Assembly (NCBI RefSeq): GCF_013003915.1
Contig: NZ_JABAIV010000001.1
Span: 248,001-312,000 of the forward strand
DNA: 64,000 bases
Direction of reading: 5' to 3'
Source: Telluria aromaticivorans
GTDB lineage: Bacteria; Pseudomonadota; Gammaproteobacteria; Burkholderiales; Burkholderiaceae_D
The notes under the pieces are model-generated. The model saw nothing but the letters and a program-made list of their open reading frames with translations. It was not told the DNA's origin and did no database searches. The position numbers were made by a program, and so were the translations under genes. Shown in pieces: positions 8,981-18,311 of the stretch (within the stretch, counting starts at the first letter, position 1; each line of letters opens with the position of its first letter).

Positions 8981-9451
8981 TCAGTAAGGCTTATTTGGAA
9001 GGAACTTGCCGTTGAGCGTGATGACGGTGCGATCGCCGCCGTCCGGGTCGGCTTCCTTCCTGATGTCGAGGCGGAAGTTGATGGCGCTGATGATGCCGTC
9101 CCCGAACTGCTCGTGGACCAGCGCCTTGAGCGTGGTGCCGTAAATCTGCACCATCTCGTAGAAGCGGTAGATGGTCGGATCGGTCGGTACGCCGCCTGGA
9201 ATACTGCCGCGCATCGGCACCGCCTGAAGCTGCCTGACGTCGGCATCGTCCAGGTCCAGGCGCTGTGCGACGCTGGCCGCGGCGGCGTGCGGCAGCGCGT
9301 GCTGGCCCAGCAGCGCGGCGGTGACATAGGCCACGCTCAAACCCGTCCCGTCGGCAAGGCTCGCCCAGGACAGGTCCTTGAGGGCTTTATTGGTAATGAC
9401 GCGGGCGGTCAGTTCGGTGCGGGCGTCTTGCGTAAGGTTCGATTGCAGCAT
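8981..9451 (-). CDS. cynS: Cyanate hydratase (cyanase)
   Basis: 156 residues, the normal length, start ATG 9451 with AGGACATCTCC upstream. It converts cyanate plus bicarbonate to ammonia and two CO2 in the cytoplasm. The family's catalytic Arg and Glu lie in [12 protein letters not shown] and the Ser in [10 protein letters not shown]; the N-terminal helical DNA-binding-like domain and C-terminal dimer motif ([14 protein letters not shown]) are complete. It follows cynT by 31 bases, the arrangement known from cyn operons, where carbonic anhydrase returns CO2 to bicarbonate for this reaction. Confidence 0.96.
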   Translation of the reverse strand: MLQSNLTQDARTELTARVITNKALKDLSWASLADGTGLSVAYVTAALLGQHALPHAAAASVAQRLDLDDADVRQLQAVPMRGSIPGGVPTDPTIYRFYEMVQIYGTTLKALVHEQFGDGIISAINFRLDIRKEADPDGGDRTVITLNGKFLPNKPY

Positions 9452-9482
9452 GGAGATGTCCTTTGAAGATGATTGGATGCGT

Positions 9483-10145
9483 TCACGCGACACGGCGCGA
9501 CGCCTGTGCGGGCGTGGCGACCGCGTAGGGGTGAGACTCGAGCGGCACGAAGCGGCGGACCGTGCCGTCGAGTGCTTCGACCGCGCCGGTTTCGATGTCG
9601 TAAACCAAGCCATGAAGGCTGAGGCTGCCCTGCTCCAGGGCGAGTGCGACGGTCGGGTGGGTACGCAGGTTGGCCAGCTGGGCGATGACGTTCTCGTGCA
9701 CCATCGACGCTACCTTGGCTGCCTCGTCGGCATGCTTCCTTGCCCGGCTGACCGCCTTGGCGGCGTCGGCATGGCGCAGCCAGCTCGACACTGCCGGCAA
9801 GTGGTCCATGCAGGTGCACTTGGCAATCGCCGTCATCGCCCCGCAATCCGAATGGCCGCACACCACGATGTCGGCGACGCCCAGCACCGCGACGGCGTAT
9901 TCGACGGTGGCGGTGACGCCGCCCGGCTCGGCGCTGTAGGAAGGGACGATGTTGCCGGCGTTGCGGATCACGAAGACGTCGCCGGGATCTTGCTGGGTCA
10001 GCAATTCCGGAACGACGCGGCTGTCCGAACAGGTAATGAAGAGGGTGTTGGGCCGCTGGCTGTGCGCGAGTTTTTTAAACAAGGCCGACATTCCCGGAAA
10101 GGTCTGCTGGCGAAACTTCAGTGCGCCTTGTACGAACGATTTCAT
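9483..10145 (-). CDS. cynT: Beta-class carbonic anhydrase
   Basis: 220 residues. It interconverts CO2 and bicarbonate. The zinc ligands are visible as Cys39 ([11 protein letters not shown], with Asp41 and Arg43) and His98/Cys101 ([11 protein letters not shown]). It is first in the operon with cynS and probably tehA, and its promoter region is shared with the divergent cynR. In cyanate-degrading bacteria this enzyme keeps bicarbonate available for cyanase. Confidence 0.95.
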   Translation of the reverse strand: MKSFVQGALKFRQQTFPGMSALFKKLAHSQRPNTLFITCSDSRVVPELLTQQDPGDVFVIRNAGNIVPSYSAEPGGVTATVEYAVAVLGVADIVVCGHSDCGAMTAIAKCTCMDHLPAVSSWLRHADAAKAVSRARKHADEAAKVASMVHENVIAQLANLRTHPTVALALEQGSLSLHGLVYDIETGAVEALDGTVRRFVPLESHPYAVATPAQASRRVA

Positions 10146-10267
10146 CGCTGCTCCTGGTACGTGGATGCTGCCTTGCGGGCTGCAGTGATGCCATCATCCT
10201 CAGTTCCGGTGCGGCCGTCCAAGACCGGTTTAGAATAGCGACGATAAGAAAAACCAATGGTGACGTC

Positions 10268-11155
10268 ATGGAACTGCGCTCGCTTCGATACCTGATCGCC
10301 GTTGCCGAGCACGGTAACTTCACGCGGGCCGCAGAGGCCCTGCACCTGTCGCAGCCTGCGCTGTCGCAGCAGATCCTGCAGATGGAAGAGCGCCTGGGGG
10401 CTGCCCTGTTCGACCGCAGCGGGCGCAAGGTCGTCGTCACCGATGCGGGGCAAGTGTATATCGCGCATGCGCGGCGCGCCCTGGCCGAGCTGGAATCGGG
10501 CCGCCGGGCGATTCACGACGTGCACGACCTGTCGCGAGGCCTGGTGCGCCTGGCGATGACGCCGACCTTCACCGCCTACCTGGCCGGCCCGCTGGTCGCC
10601 GCGTTCCGCGACCGTCATCCCGGCATCACCGTGAAGGTCCATGAGATGTCGATGGACACGATCGCCGCAGCGGTCGAGGCCGACGAAGTCGATCTCGGCA
10701 TCGCCTTCGAGCTCGCGCGCTCGGCCGACATCGACTGCCTGCCGGTATTCTCGGAACAACTCAGTGCCGTCGTCGCCGACAATCACCCGTGGGCCGGGCG
10801 GCCGCAGGTCGAGGCCGCGGCGCTGGCCGAGGTCGAACTGGGATTGCTCAGCGCCGATTTCGTCACCCGGGTGCACGTCGACCGCTACTTGCAGGCGCAG
10901 CGGCTGGCGCCGACCGTGGCGGTCGAGGCCAATACGATCAGCGCGCTGGTGGAAATCGTCCGGCACAGCCGCCTGGTTACCATCCTGCCGGAGGCCATCG
11001 CGGCCCGTGCGCCGGGTCTGCGCAACCTCGCGCTTGTGCCCGCGCCGGCGCCGCGCACGGTGCGCTTGTTACGGCGTAAAGACGCCTACCAGAGCGCGGC
11101 GGCGCGCGCGCTGATGGAGATGATCATGCGCGACGCCGCGCAATGGAGCATGTAG
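10268..11155 (+). CDS. cynR: LysR-family regulator of the cyn operon
   Basis: 295 residues from ATG 10268, where the family sequence begins (MELRSLRYLIAVAEHGNFTRA); the open frame upstream is not LysR-like. The HTH is LHLSQPALSQQILQMEERLG and the effector domain follows from about 90. It is divergent from cynT with ~120 bases between starts, as CynR is in E. coli, where cyanate is the inducer. Assignment to CynR rests on this arrangement plus similarity of the HTH to the CynR/CbbR-like group. Confidence 0.88.
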   Translation: MELRSLRYLIAVAEHGNFTRAAEALHLSQPALSQQILQMEERLGAALFDRSGRKVVVTDAGQVYIAHARRALAELESGRRAIHDVHDLSRGLVRLAMTPTFTAYLAGPLVAAFRDRHPGITVKVHEMSMDTIAAAVEADEVDLGIAFELARSADIDCLPVFSEQLSAVVADNHPWAGRPQVEAAALAEVELGLLSADFVTRVHVDRYLQAQRLAPTVAVEANTISALVEIVRHSRLVTILPEAIAARAPGLRNLALVPAPAPRTVRLLRRKDAYQSAAARALMEMIMRDAAQWSM

Positions 11156-11212
11156 ACGCCTGCCCGTCCATGTGACCGTGCCGGCCAGGCCTTGAAGGGT
11201 AGCGGGCCGGTC

Positions 11213-11740
11213 TTATTCCTGGTGCGTGTAGGCGCCCAGGTAGTCGCTCTTGCCGATGCTCACGCCCTGGTGGCGCAGGATGTCGTAGGCCGTCGTCACA
11301 TGAAAGAAGAAATTCGGCAAGGTAAAGCTGAGCAGGTAGCCTTGCGCGGTGAACACCGGGCCGGTCGCCGTCCAGTTGAGCTTGATTTCGCGTCCGAAGC
11401 TGGCGTCGATCGCGGCGGTGTCCACGCTCTCCATGTAGGCGATGGTCGCCGCGATACGTTGCCGCAGTTGCGCGAAGGTGGTCTCGTCGTTGGCGAACAC
11501 CGGGCCGGTCACGCCGCCCAGGCGCTGGATCGCCAGCTTGGCGGTGTCGCAGGCCGACTGCACCTGCGCCGACAGCGGCAGCATGTCCGGCGCCAGGCGC
11601 GCGGACAGCAAGGCTTCCGGCGCCACGCCGGCCGCAGCGGCGTGCGCCTCGCCCTTGTCCAGCAGCGCGCCCAGCACGGTCAAGCCGCGTACCAGCACCG
11701 GTACGGATAGTTCCGACATCGTCATCGTCATGTGCATCAT
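11213..11740 (-). CDS. DUF1993 family protein
   Basis: 175 residues beginning MMHMTMTMSELSVPVLVRGL; several of the clustered ATGs could be used, and AGGA precedes the first by one base and the third by about seven. The features VRGLTVLGALLDKGEAHA, LAPDMLPLSAQVQ and the C-terminal FFFHVTTAYDILRHQGVSIGK are those of DUF1993, a cytoplasmic helical-bundle family distantly related to DinB-type proteins. A His near each end could bind metal. Its function is unknown. It is convergent with cynR. Confidence 0.85.
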   Translation of the reverse strand: MMHMTMTMSELSVPVLVRGLTVLGALLDKGEAHAAAAGVAPEALLSARLAPDMLPLSAQVQSACDTAKLAIQRLGGVTGPVFANDETTFAQLRQRIAATIAYMESVDTAAIDASFGREIKLNWTATGPVFTAQGYLLSFTLPNFFFHVTTAYDILRHQGVSIGKSDYLGAYTHQE

Positions 11741-11989
11741 TCCTGATCAATAAAAAAACTGTGAGGCCCGGCTGGCGCCCTTGGCCATGGGGGAGACACC
11801 CTCGAGTATGCCGTCCCGGCGCCGCGCCGATAAGGGCGGCGCCGCGCATATCACCTATGCGCTGCCTGCATGGAAAGGATCGCGCCGTCCCATCTGGTAT
11901 GCCGATTTGCCGGCCAACTGGCCCTGTTTTATTGCCGAGAAGCAGCGAATAATGCAGGCACTCCAACCCGCTTGCTGCTCCCGCCCGCC

Positions 11990-13675
11990 ATGTCCGACCT
12001 GTCCCTTCCCCTGTCACCGGCCCTGCCCGATCCATCGGCGCAGACTGCGGATTACCCTGCAGCCGATCACGCAAGCTGCAGCCCGCTGGAGGAGAGCATC
12101 ACCCTCGACCGCGATGGACTGCTGCTCGCCATGGGCAAGGGCGTCGAGCGCATGATGGGCTTTGCAGCTCCCCTGCAGCCGGGCCTGCTTCTTGGGCGCA
12201 GCTGCAGCGACCGTGCCTTCGTCGACGCCGTCGCCTTCGGCACCGCGGCGCAGGCCCCGCACCGCACCATGCTGGTGCGCCAGGGACTGGACGGCAAGCT
12301 GCGCCATGTGCTGATGAAAGTCGTGCCGGTCGGACCCGCGCCCCTGCCCGTCCTGGTGCTGTTGAGCGACGCCACGCGCCAGGTGCAGCGCGAAGACGAC
12401 TTGCTGGCGGCCTGCCGCGTACTCGACGGCATCTCCGAGGCGGTGCTGCTGGTCGACATGGCGAATTTCAGGGTGCGCCAGGCAAATGCGGCGGCACTGA
12501 TCATGCTGGGACTGGACAGCGGCGAACTGCCGTCCCTGCAGTTCGACCAGTTGTGCGCCCGGCTGCGCGCCGAGGACGGCAGCACGCCGACGCTGGCGCA
12601 ACTGGCAGCGCAAATCAATCCGAGCGAATACGATTGCCGGCGTGCGGACGGCAGCGCCCTGAACGTGGAAGTGCGCGTGGAGCGCATGCGCCTGGCCAGG
12701 CGTGACCTGCTGTCGGTCGTGATCCGCGACGTCAGTCAACGCGTCCAGGCGCTGGCCCAACTGCGCGCCGCCAGCTCGCGCTGCGCCATCACATTCAGCC
12801 AGGCGGCCACCGGCCTGGCGCACGTCTCGATCGATGGGCGCTGGATCAAGGTCAACCACAAGCTCACCTCGATCGTCGCCTACTCGGAACAGGAGCTGCT
12901 GTCCATCCCGGCAAGAGAGATCACCCACCCGCAGGACCGCGCCTCCGACGTCATGGTCTACCAGCGCATGCTGGCAGGCGAACTCATGTATTCGACGCGC
13001 GAGAAGCGCTTGCGGCGCAAGGACGGCAGCCACGCCTGGGTCAGCGTCACCAGTTCGATCGCCTACGACGAGCAGGGCGCTCCGTCCCACTACATCTGCA
13101 TGATCGAGGACATCGACGAGCGCAAGCGTGCCGATGAGCGCATGCGCCACCTGGCCCTGCACGACGTGCTGACCGGCCTGCCCAACCGCGCCGGCCTGCA
13201 CGGCTACCTCGGCCAGGCGCTGGAGGCGGCCGCCAGGGCTGGGGGCCGTCTCGGCATCGTGTTCCTCGACATGGACAAGCTCAAGTCCATCAACGACACC
13301 CACGGCCACGAAGAAGGCGACCGCGCCCTGGTCGGCTTCGCCCAGCACCTGCAGCAGGTGGTGCGCAGTGGCGACCTCGTAGCGCGCCTGGGCGGCGACG
13401 AATTCGTGATCGTCCTGAACGACGTCTCCCGGCGCGCCGACATCGACGCCACGCTCCAGCGCACGCTGCTGGCCCGCCCCCCGGCCGGCGCATCGTGCAG
13501 CATCGGCGTGAGCATCTTTCCGGACGACGGCCGCGACGCGCAGACCCTGATCCGTCACGCCGACCTGGCCATGTACCGCGCCAAGCAGCGCGGCGGCAGC
13601 GCCTATGCCTACTACTCGGCCATGCCGGAGGGGGACGCCTCCTTCCCCGCCATGCAGCCCATCCCTCTGGAATAA
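11990..13675 (+). CDS. PAS-GGDEF diguanylate cyclase
   Basis: 561 residues from ATG 11990 (MSDLSLPLSPAL); an upstream ATG at 11870 would add 40 residues without a better ribosome site. An N-terminal sensory region (~1-270) holds one or two PAS-like folds, a clear PAS/PAC follows (~270-385: AITFSQAATGLAHVSIDG ... ERLRRKDGS-type PAC ending EDIDERKRAD), then a GGDEF domain (~390-545) with intact RLGGDEF. No transmembrane segment is seen, so it is a cytoplasmic c-di-GMP synthase. A stand-alone EAL protein begins four bases after its stop, suggesting one operon making and degrading the same signal. Confidence 0.92.
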   Translation: MSDLSLPLSPALPDPSAQTADYPAADHASCSPLEESITLDRDGLLLAMGKGVERMMGFAAPLQPGLLLGRSCSDRAFVDAVAFGTAAQAPHRTMLVRQGLDGKLRHVLMKVVPVGPAPLPVLVLLSDATRQVQREDDLLAACRVLDGISEAVLLVDMANFRVRQANAAALIMLGLDSGELPSLQFDQLCARLRAEDGSTPTLAQLAAQINPSEYDCRRADGSALNVEVRVERMRLARRDLLSVVIRDVSQRVQALAQLRAASSRCAITFSQAATGLAHVSIDGRWIKVNHKLTSIVAYSEQELLSIPAREITHPQDRASDVMVYQRMLAGELMYSTREKRLRRKDGSHAWVSVTSSIAYDEQGAPSHYICMIEDIDERKRADERMRHLALHDVLTGLPNRAGLHGYLGQALEAAARAGGRLGIVFLDMDKLKSINDTHGHEEGDRALVGFAQHLQQVVRSGDLVARLGGDEFVIVLNDVSRRADIDATLQRTLLARPPAGASCSIGVSIFPDDGRDAQTLIRHADLAMYRAKQRGGSAYAYYSAMPEGDASFPAMQPIPLE

Positions 13676-13679
13676 GAAC

Positions 13680-14417
13680 ATGACCACGCCGCTCGGCACC
13701 CTCCTTCTCGACCATCGGCTGCGCGCCGTCTTCCAGCCGATCGTCGCAACGGCCGACCTGAGTATCGTCGGCTACGAAGCCCTGATCCGCGGCCCCGCGG
13801 GTTCGGACCTGGAATCTCCCGCCGCCCTGTTCGCCACCGCCCGCCGGGAGAACCGGCAGCGCGAACTCGAATACGCCTGCCTGCGCACGATCTGGACGGC
13901 GTTCAGACGGCTCGACCTGCCCGGCAAGCTGTTCGTCAACGTCAGCGCCAGCCTGCTGCTCGCGCCCGACGCGGCGGGCCCGGAGCTGGAACAGGTGCTG
14001 GTGTCCCTGGACGTCGATCCGACCCGCGTCGTGATCGAAATCACCGAGGAACAGGCGGTGCACGACTACCCGCGCCTTCACGAGGTGACCCGCCGCCTGT
14101 CGAGCCTGGGTTACGAGATGGCCATCGACGACCTCGGCGCCGGCTACGCCTCGCTGCGCCTGTGGCTGGAGCTGCAGCCGGCCTGCGTCAAGCTCGACAA
14201 CGCGTTCGTGCAGGGCAGCGACGGCGATGTGCTCAAGCGCTGCTTCCTCGAGGCGGTGCAGCAGCTGGCGTCGTGCTCGCAGGCGCGGGTGATCGCCGAG
14301 GGCGTCGAAACATTCCAGGAACTCGACACCCTGCGCCGCCTCGGCATCGCCTACGCCCAGGGCTTCTACATCGCCCGCCCATCGGCCACGCCGCCGCTGC
14401 GCATCAACCTGTCCTGA
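13680..14417 (+). CDS. Stand-alone EAL-domain c-di-GMP phosphodiesterase
   Basis: 245 residues, nearly all EAL domain. The catalytic set looks complete: EAL (GYEALIRG), Asn in FVNVSAS, Glu in VIEITEEQ, the Asp pair in [12 protein letters not shown] (usually DDFGTG), Lys in VKLDNAF and Glu in VIAEGVET. It starts four bases after the PAS-GGDEF gene and is therefore probably co-translated with it. It lacks its own sensory domain, so its regulation likely depends on the partner or on expression. A chemoreceptor gene follows on the same strand. Confidence 0.92.
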   Translation: MTTPLGTLLLDHRLRAVFQPIVATADLSIVGYEALIRGPAGSDLESPAALFATARRENRQRELEYACLRTIWTAFRRLDLPGKLFVNVSASLLLAPDAAGPELEQVLVSLDVDPTRVVIEITEEQAVHDYPRLHEVTRRLSSLGYEMAIDDLGAGYASLRLWLELQPACVKLDNAFVQGSDGDVLKRCFLEAVQQLASCSQARVIAEGVETFQELDTLRRLGIAYAQGFYIARPSATPPLRINLS

Positions 14418-14515
14418 GCCGGCGCGCCGGCCGGCCGCACCTCCCGGCGCCGCGTACGCAGGCAGGCGCTCGTTCGCCCGCGCGTATTTCCCACCATTTT
14501 TTACACTGGAGCCCC

Positions 14516-16096
14516 ATGAAATCCCTGTCGATCCGTGCCCGCCTGATCCTGTCGATGACGGTCATGGCCGGGCTGCTGGTCCTGAGCGCGGCCCTGGCCA
14601 TCCTCGGCCTGTCGCGCGCCAACGCCAATCTCGAGGAGATGTACACCAACCAGCTGGCCTCGGCCTCGGCGCTGGGCGAGTCGGTCGCCTACCTGCTGCG
14701 CGCGCGGACCGCCTTCGACCGCGTCGTGCTCGATCCTGACTCTGGCGAAAGCCAGGGATCGCTCGAGCGTGCGATCAGCTTCGGCGACAAGTCCAACGCC
14801 GCCTGGCGCAGGTACACCGCGCTGCCGGCCGATGCCGAAGAGCTCAGGCTCACCGAAGCCGTCCACGCCCAGCGCGCCATCTATATCCAGCAAGCGCAGC
14901 AACCTTTGGTGACCGCCCTGCAGGCCGGCCGCAACGACGAAGCGCGCTCGCTGGTATTGCACCGCATGGCGCCGATGTACAGCGCGCTGAGCGAAAAGAT
15001 CGATGCGCTGGCGCAGTTCCAGACCAGCCGCGCGGAGGTCCTGTACCGGCAGAGCGCTGGAGGCTACCGCGAATTCCTGTGGTGGACCGGCGGCGGCCTG
15101 CTGCTGGGCCTGGTGACGGTCGTTGTCTCGGCAAGGAAGCTGTCTGGCGCAATCGTACGTCCGCTGGACACGGCGCTCGCCCACATGCGCGCCATCGGCG
15201 ACGGCAAGCTCACGGGCAAGATCGCCGCCGGCAGGCAGGACGAGATGGGCCGCATGATGGCAGGCCTGGACCGGATGCAGGCCAGCCTGGTCGACACCGT
15301 CGCCGGTGTGCTGGCCGGCAGCCAGGCGATCGGCGGCGCCGCCCGTGAAATCGCGCAAGGCACGGCCTGCCTGTCGGAGCGCACCGAAACCCAGGCCGGC
15401 GCGCTGGAGGAAACCGCCTCGTCGATGGAGGAACTCACCGCCACCGTGCGGCAGAATGCCGCCAGCGCGCGCAAGGCGGCCGACCTGGCGCGCTCGGCCA
15501 GGGAAATGTCCGGGCACGGCAGCGCGCAGGTCGGCAAGGTGGCCGAGGTCATGCAGGAAGTCCTGGTCGCGTCGCGCCGGATCGAGGACATCACCGGCCT
15601 GATCGAAGGCATCGCGTTCCAGACCAACATCCTGGCCCTGAACGCGGCGGTGGAAGCGGCGCGCGCCGGCGAGCAGGGACGCGGCTTCGCGGTGGTCGCC
15701 GCCGAGGTGCGCACGCTGGCCCAGCGCTGCGCCAACGCCGCCAAGGATGTCGGCAGCCAGATCGCCAGCTCGGTCGAACTGGCCCAGTCCGGCGCCGGAC
15801 TCGCACACGAAGCCGGCGCCAGCGTGCATGCCATCTTCGACAGCATCGAGGAAGTCAGCAGCATCGTCGCGGAGATCAGCAACGCCAGCCAGGAGCAGGC
15901 GGCGGGAATCGAACAGGTCAACGAAGCCATCGTGCAGATGGATCAGGTAACCCAGCAAAATGCGGCGCTGGTCGAGGAAAACGTCGCCGCCTCGGCGGCG
16001 CTGCGGGAACAGGCAGAGACGCTCGAGCGCATGGTCGGCCGCTTCGAGCTCGGCGCCGGGCCCAGCGCCCGGGAACGGGTCGCGCTGCTGTCCTGA
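14516..16096 (+). CDS. Methyl-accepting chemotaxis protein
   Basis: 526 residues from ATG 14516. Two transmembrane segments (about 10-33 and 187-208) flank a ~155-residue periplasmic four-helix-bundle ligand domain; HAMP (~210-262) and the long signalling coiled coil follow, with the conserved hairpin tip [33 protein letters not shown]. Inner-membrane receptor that controls CheA. It lacks a C-terminal CheR-docking pentapeptide. It follows the GGDEF/EAL pair by ~100 bases, so the three may share control. The ligand is unknown. Confidence 0.95.
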   Translation: MKSLSIRARLILSMTVMAGLLVLSAALAILGLSRANANLEEMYTNQLASASALGESVAYLLRARTAFDRVVLDPDSGESQGSLERAISFGDKSNAAWRRYTALPADAEELRLTEAVHAQRAIYIQQAQQPLVTALQAGRNDEARSLVLHRMAPMYSALSEKIDALAQFQTSRAEVLYRQSAGGYREFLWWTGGGLLLGLVTVVVSARKLSGAIVRPLDTALAHMRAIGDGKLTGKIAAGRQDEMGRMMAGLDRMQASLVDTVAGVLAGSQAIGGAAREIAQGTACLSERTETQAGALEETASSMEELTATVRQNAASARKAADLARSAREMSGHGSAQVGKVAEVMQEVLVASRRIEDITGLIEGIAFQTNILALNAAVEAARAGEQGRGFAVVAAEVRTLAQRCANAAKDVGSQIASSVELAQSGAGLAHEAGASVHAIFDSIEEVSSIVAEISNASQEQAAGIEQVNEAIVQMDQVTQQNAALVEENVAASAALREQAETLERMVGRFELGAGPSARERVALLS

Positions 16097-16106
16097 ACCG
16101 GCCGTC

Positions 16107-16364
16107 TCACGCCGCCGCGAGCAGCGGATCGAGCTTGCCTGCGCGCGCCAGGGCGCTGAGGTCGTCGTAGCCGCCGACGTGGGTGGCGCCGATGAAGATC
16201 TGCGGCACCGTGCGGCGCCCGGTGATGTCGATCATTTCCCTGAGCTTGCCCGGCTCTTCGTCGACATGGATTTCCTTGGCGACCACGCCTTTTTCGGCCA
16301 GCAGGCGCCTGGCCTGGACGCAGTAAGGGCAGGTATGGGTGCTGTACATCGTGACTTCTTGCAT
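16107..16364 (-). CDS. grxC: Glutaredoxin 3
   Basis: 85 residues from ATG 16364 (MQEVTMYSTHTCPYC), which gives the normal length. The active site is CPYC; the glutathione-binding TVPQIFIG and GGYDDL motifs are present. It reduces disulfides with glutathione in the cytoplasm. It is on the same strand and 59 bases downstream of an AhpD-like peroxidase-type gene, so the pair probably forms a small redox operon controlled by the divergent AraC regulator at 17099. Confidence 0.93.
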   Translation of the reverse strand: MQEVTMYSTHTCPYCVQARRLLAEKGVVAKEIHVDEEPGKLREMIDITGRRTVPQIFIGATHVGGYDDLSALARAGKLDPLLAAA

Positions 16365-16423
16365 GCTGTGCTCCTGTGTGGTGGACTGCGGCGTGCGGCA
16401 GGTCCGCACGCCACCTGGCGCGC

Positions 16424-16966
16424 TCAATCGGCTGCCGGGAAATCGAGGGTCGTGTCGTTGACCCGGTTGAGCAGGTTGGTGAAGGTGATGCTGGCAATGG
16501 CAAGCATGGTGTCGACGATCTGCGCGTCGCTGTAGCCGGCGGCCTTGATCGCCTCGACTTCCTCCAGCGGGACGGTGCCGGTGGTGGTGACCAGCAGACG
16601 GGCGAAATCGGCCAGCGCATCGGTGGCGGCGTCGTCGCTGTCGGCGCCGCGGCGAATCGCCAGGATGCTGTCGCGGCTCAGGCCCGCTTTCTTGCCCATC
16701 AGGGTGTGCGCCGCCACGCAGTAGTCGCAGCCGACCGTTTCGCTCACGGCGAGCTTGATAATTTCCACCTGCTTGGTCGACAGGCTGGTTTCGCGCAGCG
16801 CGGCATCCAGGCCGAGCGAGGCTTTCAGTGCGACCGGGCTGTTGGAGCCGGCGGTGGCGTAGGCGTTCGGCACCATGCCGATGGCCTGCTTGATGGCGCC
16901 GAACAGGGTGGCGGCAGGACCGACGGCGTCGGCGGGAGCGATGGTGTGAAGACGGGTCATGATCAT
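16424..16966 (-). CDS. Carboxymuconolactone decarboxylase / AhpD-like protein
   Basis: 180 residues (second in-frame ATG two codons in). The CMD fold signature CDYCVAAHTLMGKKAG contains the redox CxxC and His of AhpD-like alkylhydroperoxidases, preceded by the EIIKLAVSE helix. Such proteins reduce peroxides or act in thiol redox chemistry. It is followed by a glutaredoxin gene and faces an AraC regulator, a layout common in Burkholderiales for a CMD gene controlled by a cupin-AraC protein. Confidence 0.9.
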   Translation of the reverse strand: MIMTRLHTIAPADAVGPAATLFGAIKQAIGMVPNAYATAGSNSPVALKASLGLDAALRETSLSTKQVEIIKLAVSETVGCDYCVAAHTLMGKKAGLSRDSILAIRRGADSDDAATDALADFARLLVTTTGTVPLEEVEAIKAAGYSDAQIVDTMLAIASITFTNLLNRVNDTTLDFPAAD

Positions 16967-17098
16967 TCCTTCGTGGTTGGTTGAGAGTGGCGCCGGCGTG
17001 AATCTGTGTCGACGGAAACCAGTCTAGGCTTCCGGGGTCGCTTGTTGAATGCTCGCAACGCTCTATAATTTGCTCATTCCTCTCACCGGATTGCCGAC

Positions 17099-18034
17099 AT
17101 GGGCGCCCTCAGCCAGCTGCTTGCCTTGTATCCCGTCCGCACCGCGCTCGACGTGCGATGCCAGTTCGGCGCGCCCTGGGTGCTCGACCACCACGGCACG
17201 GGCCCGGGCATCGCGCCCTACCACCTGATCGCCAGCGGCGAGTGCCTGCTCGAGGTCGGCAGCGAAAAGGAGATCGCGCTCGGCGCCGGCGACATCATCC
17301 TGTTTCCAATGGGGACCCCGCATCGCCTGCACACCCCGGGGCCGCACGACATCCACTACGCCCCGCGCGCATCCCACGACCGCGGCCCGCTGCCGTTTCA
17401 CTACAACGACAGCCCCGGACCGCAGACCCGCATCCTGTGCGGCCAGTTCGAGTTCGACCCGGGCAGCGCCAGGGTGCTGCTGTCGTCGCTGCCGGAACTG
17501 GTGCATGTGAAATCCGCGCAGAGCGAGGGACTGGCCGTGCTGCAGCAGCTGATCGCCATGCTGCGGGCGGAAACCGAACAGGTGCGCCCGGGCGGGCGGG
17601 CGGTGGTCTCGCAGCTGGCGTCGGCCCTGTTCGCGCTGCTCATGCGGGCCTGGGTCGAACAGGGCGCGGCACTCGACGGCCTGTTCGCGCTGCTGGCCGA
17701 TCCGCGCCTGCGCGGCGCCCTGCACGCCATGCTCGACGCGCCCGAGCGTCCTTGGGAAGTGAGCGAACTGGCCGCCGCCTGCAATATGTCGCGCGCCACC
17801 TTCGCCCGGCTGTTCCAGCAGGTCGCCCGCACCACGCCGGCGCAGCTGCTGACCGAAACGCGCATGGCCAAGGCCGCGGCGCTGCTGCAGAACGGGCGCC
17901 TGTCGGCCGGGGCGATCGGCGAGCAGGTCGGCTATCAATCGGAGGCCGCCTTCAACCGGGTTTTCAAGCGCCATTTCGGCGTCGGCCCCGGCGCCTACCG
18001 GAAAACCCGGGCGCCAGGACAGGAACGCGCCTGA
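17099..18034 (+). CDS. AraC-family regulator with N-terminal cupin
   Basis: 311 residues. The N-terminal half (~5-190) is the AraC-type cupin (cupin_6): YHLIASGECLLEV, LGAGDIILFPMGTPH. The C-terminal half (~200-305) holds the two HTHs: VSELAAACNMSRATFARLFQQV and IGEQVGYQSEAAFNRVFKRHFGVGPGAYR. It is divergent from the CMD-glutaredoxin pair with ~130 bases between, the usual position for its regulator. The start ATG follows the last intergenic bases without a strong ribosome site. Confidence 0.92.
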   Translation: MGALSQLLALYPVRTALDVRCQFGAPWVLDHHGTGPGIAPYHLIASGECLLEVGSEKEIALGAGDIILFPMGTPHRLHTPGPHDIHYAPRASHDRGPLPFHYNDSPGPQTRILCGQFEFDPGSARVLLSSLPELVHVKSAQSEGLAVLQQLIAMLRAETEQVRPGGRAVVSQLASALFALLMRAWVEQGAALDGLFALLADPRLRGALHAMLDAPERPWEVSELAAACNMSRATFARLFQQVARTTPAQLLTETRMAKAAALLQNGRLSAGAIGEQVGYQSEAAFNRVFKRHFGVGPGAYRKTRAPGQERA

Positions 18035-18311
18035 ACGACAGGCAGGGCGCGACCGGTGCAGTTTGACTCGAAAACCGGCGTAGCAAGCCGCTGTCCTGCC
18101 CGACCTGCGCGGAGCTGGCAATCCGCCGCCTGCATCGCCGCCGGCTGCAGCCCCATCTGATGCGCTAAAACAGGTCCGGACTGCCTCTGTTTGTTTTCCA
18201 TGCGCAGGCCATACTGCCTCATCGACTGGCCGCTTCGCACGTTCCTCGGGCAACACGCGCAGCGCCCCGCCGATCGACAGCCTCGCCGGGGCCTCGTTCC
18301 AGGAGCGTGTC

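Noticed and set aside
12014-13699. 561-residue open frame on the minus strand
   Set aside because: Antisense to the PAS-GGDEF gene, without recognisable domains.
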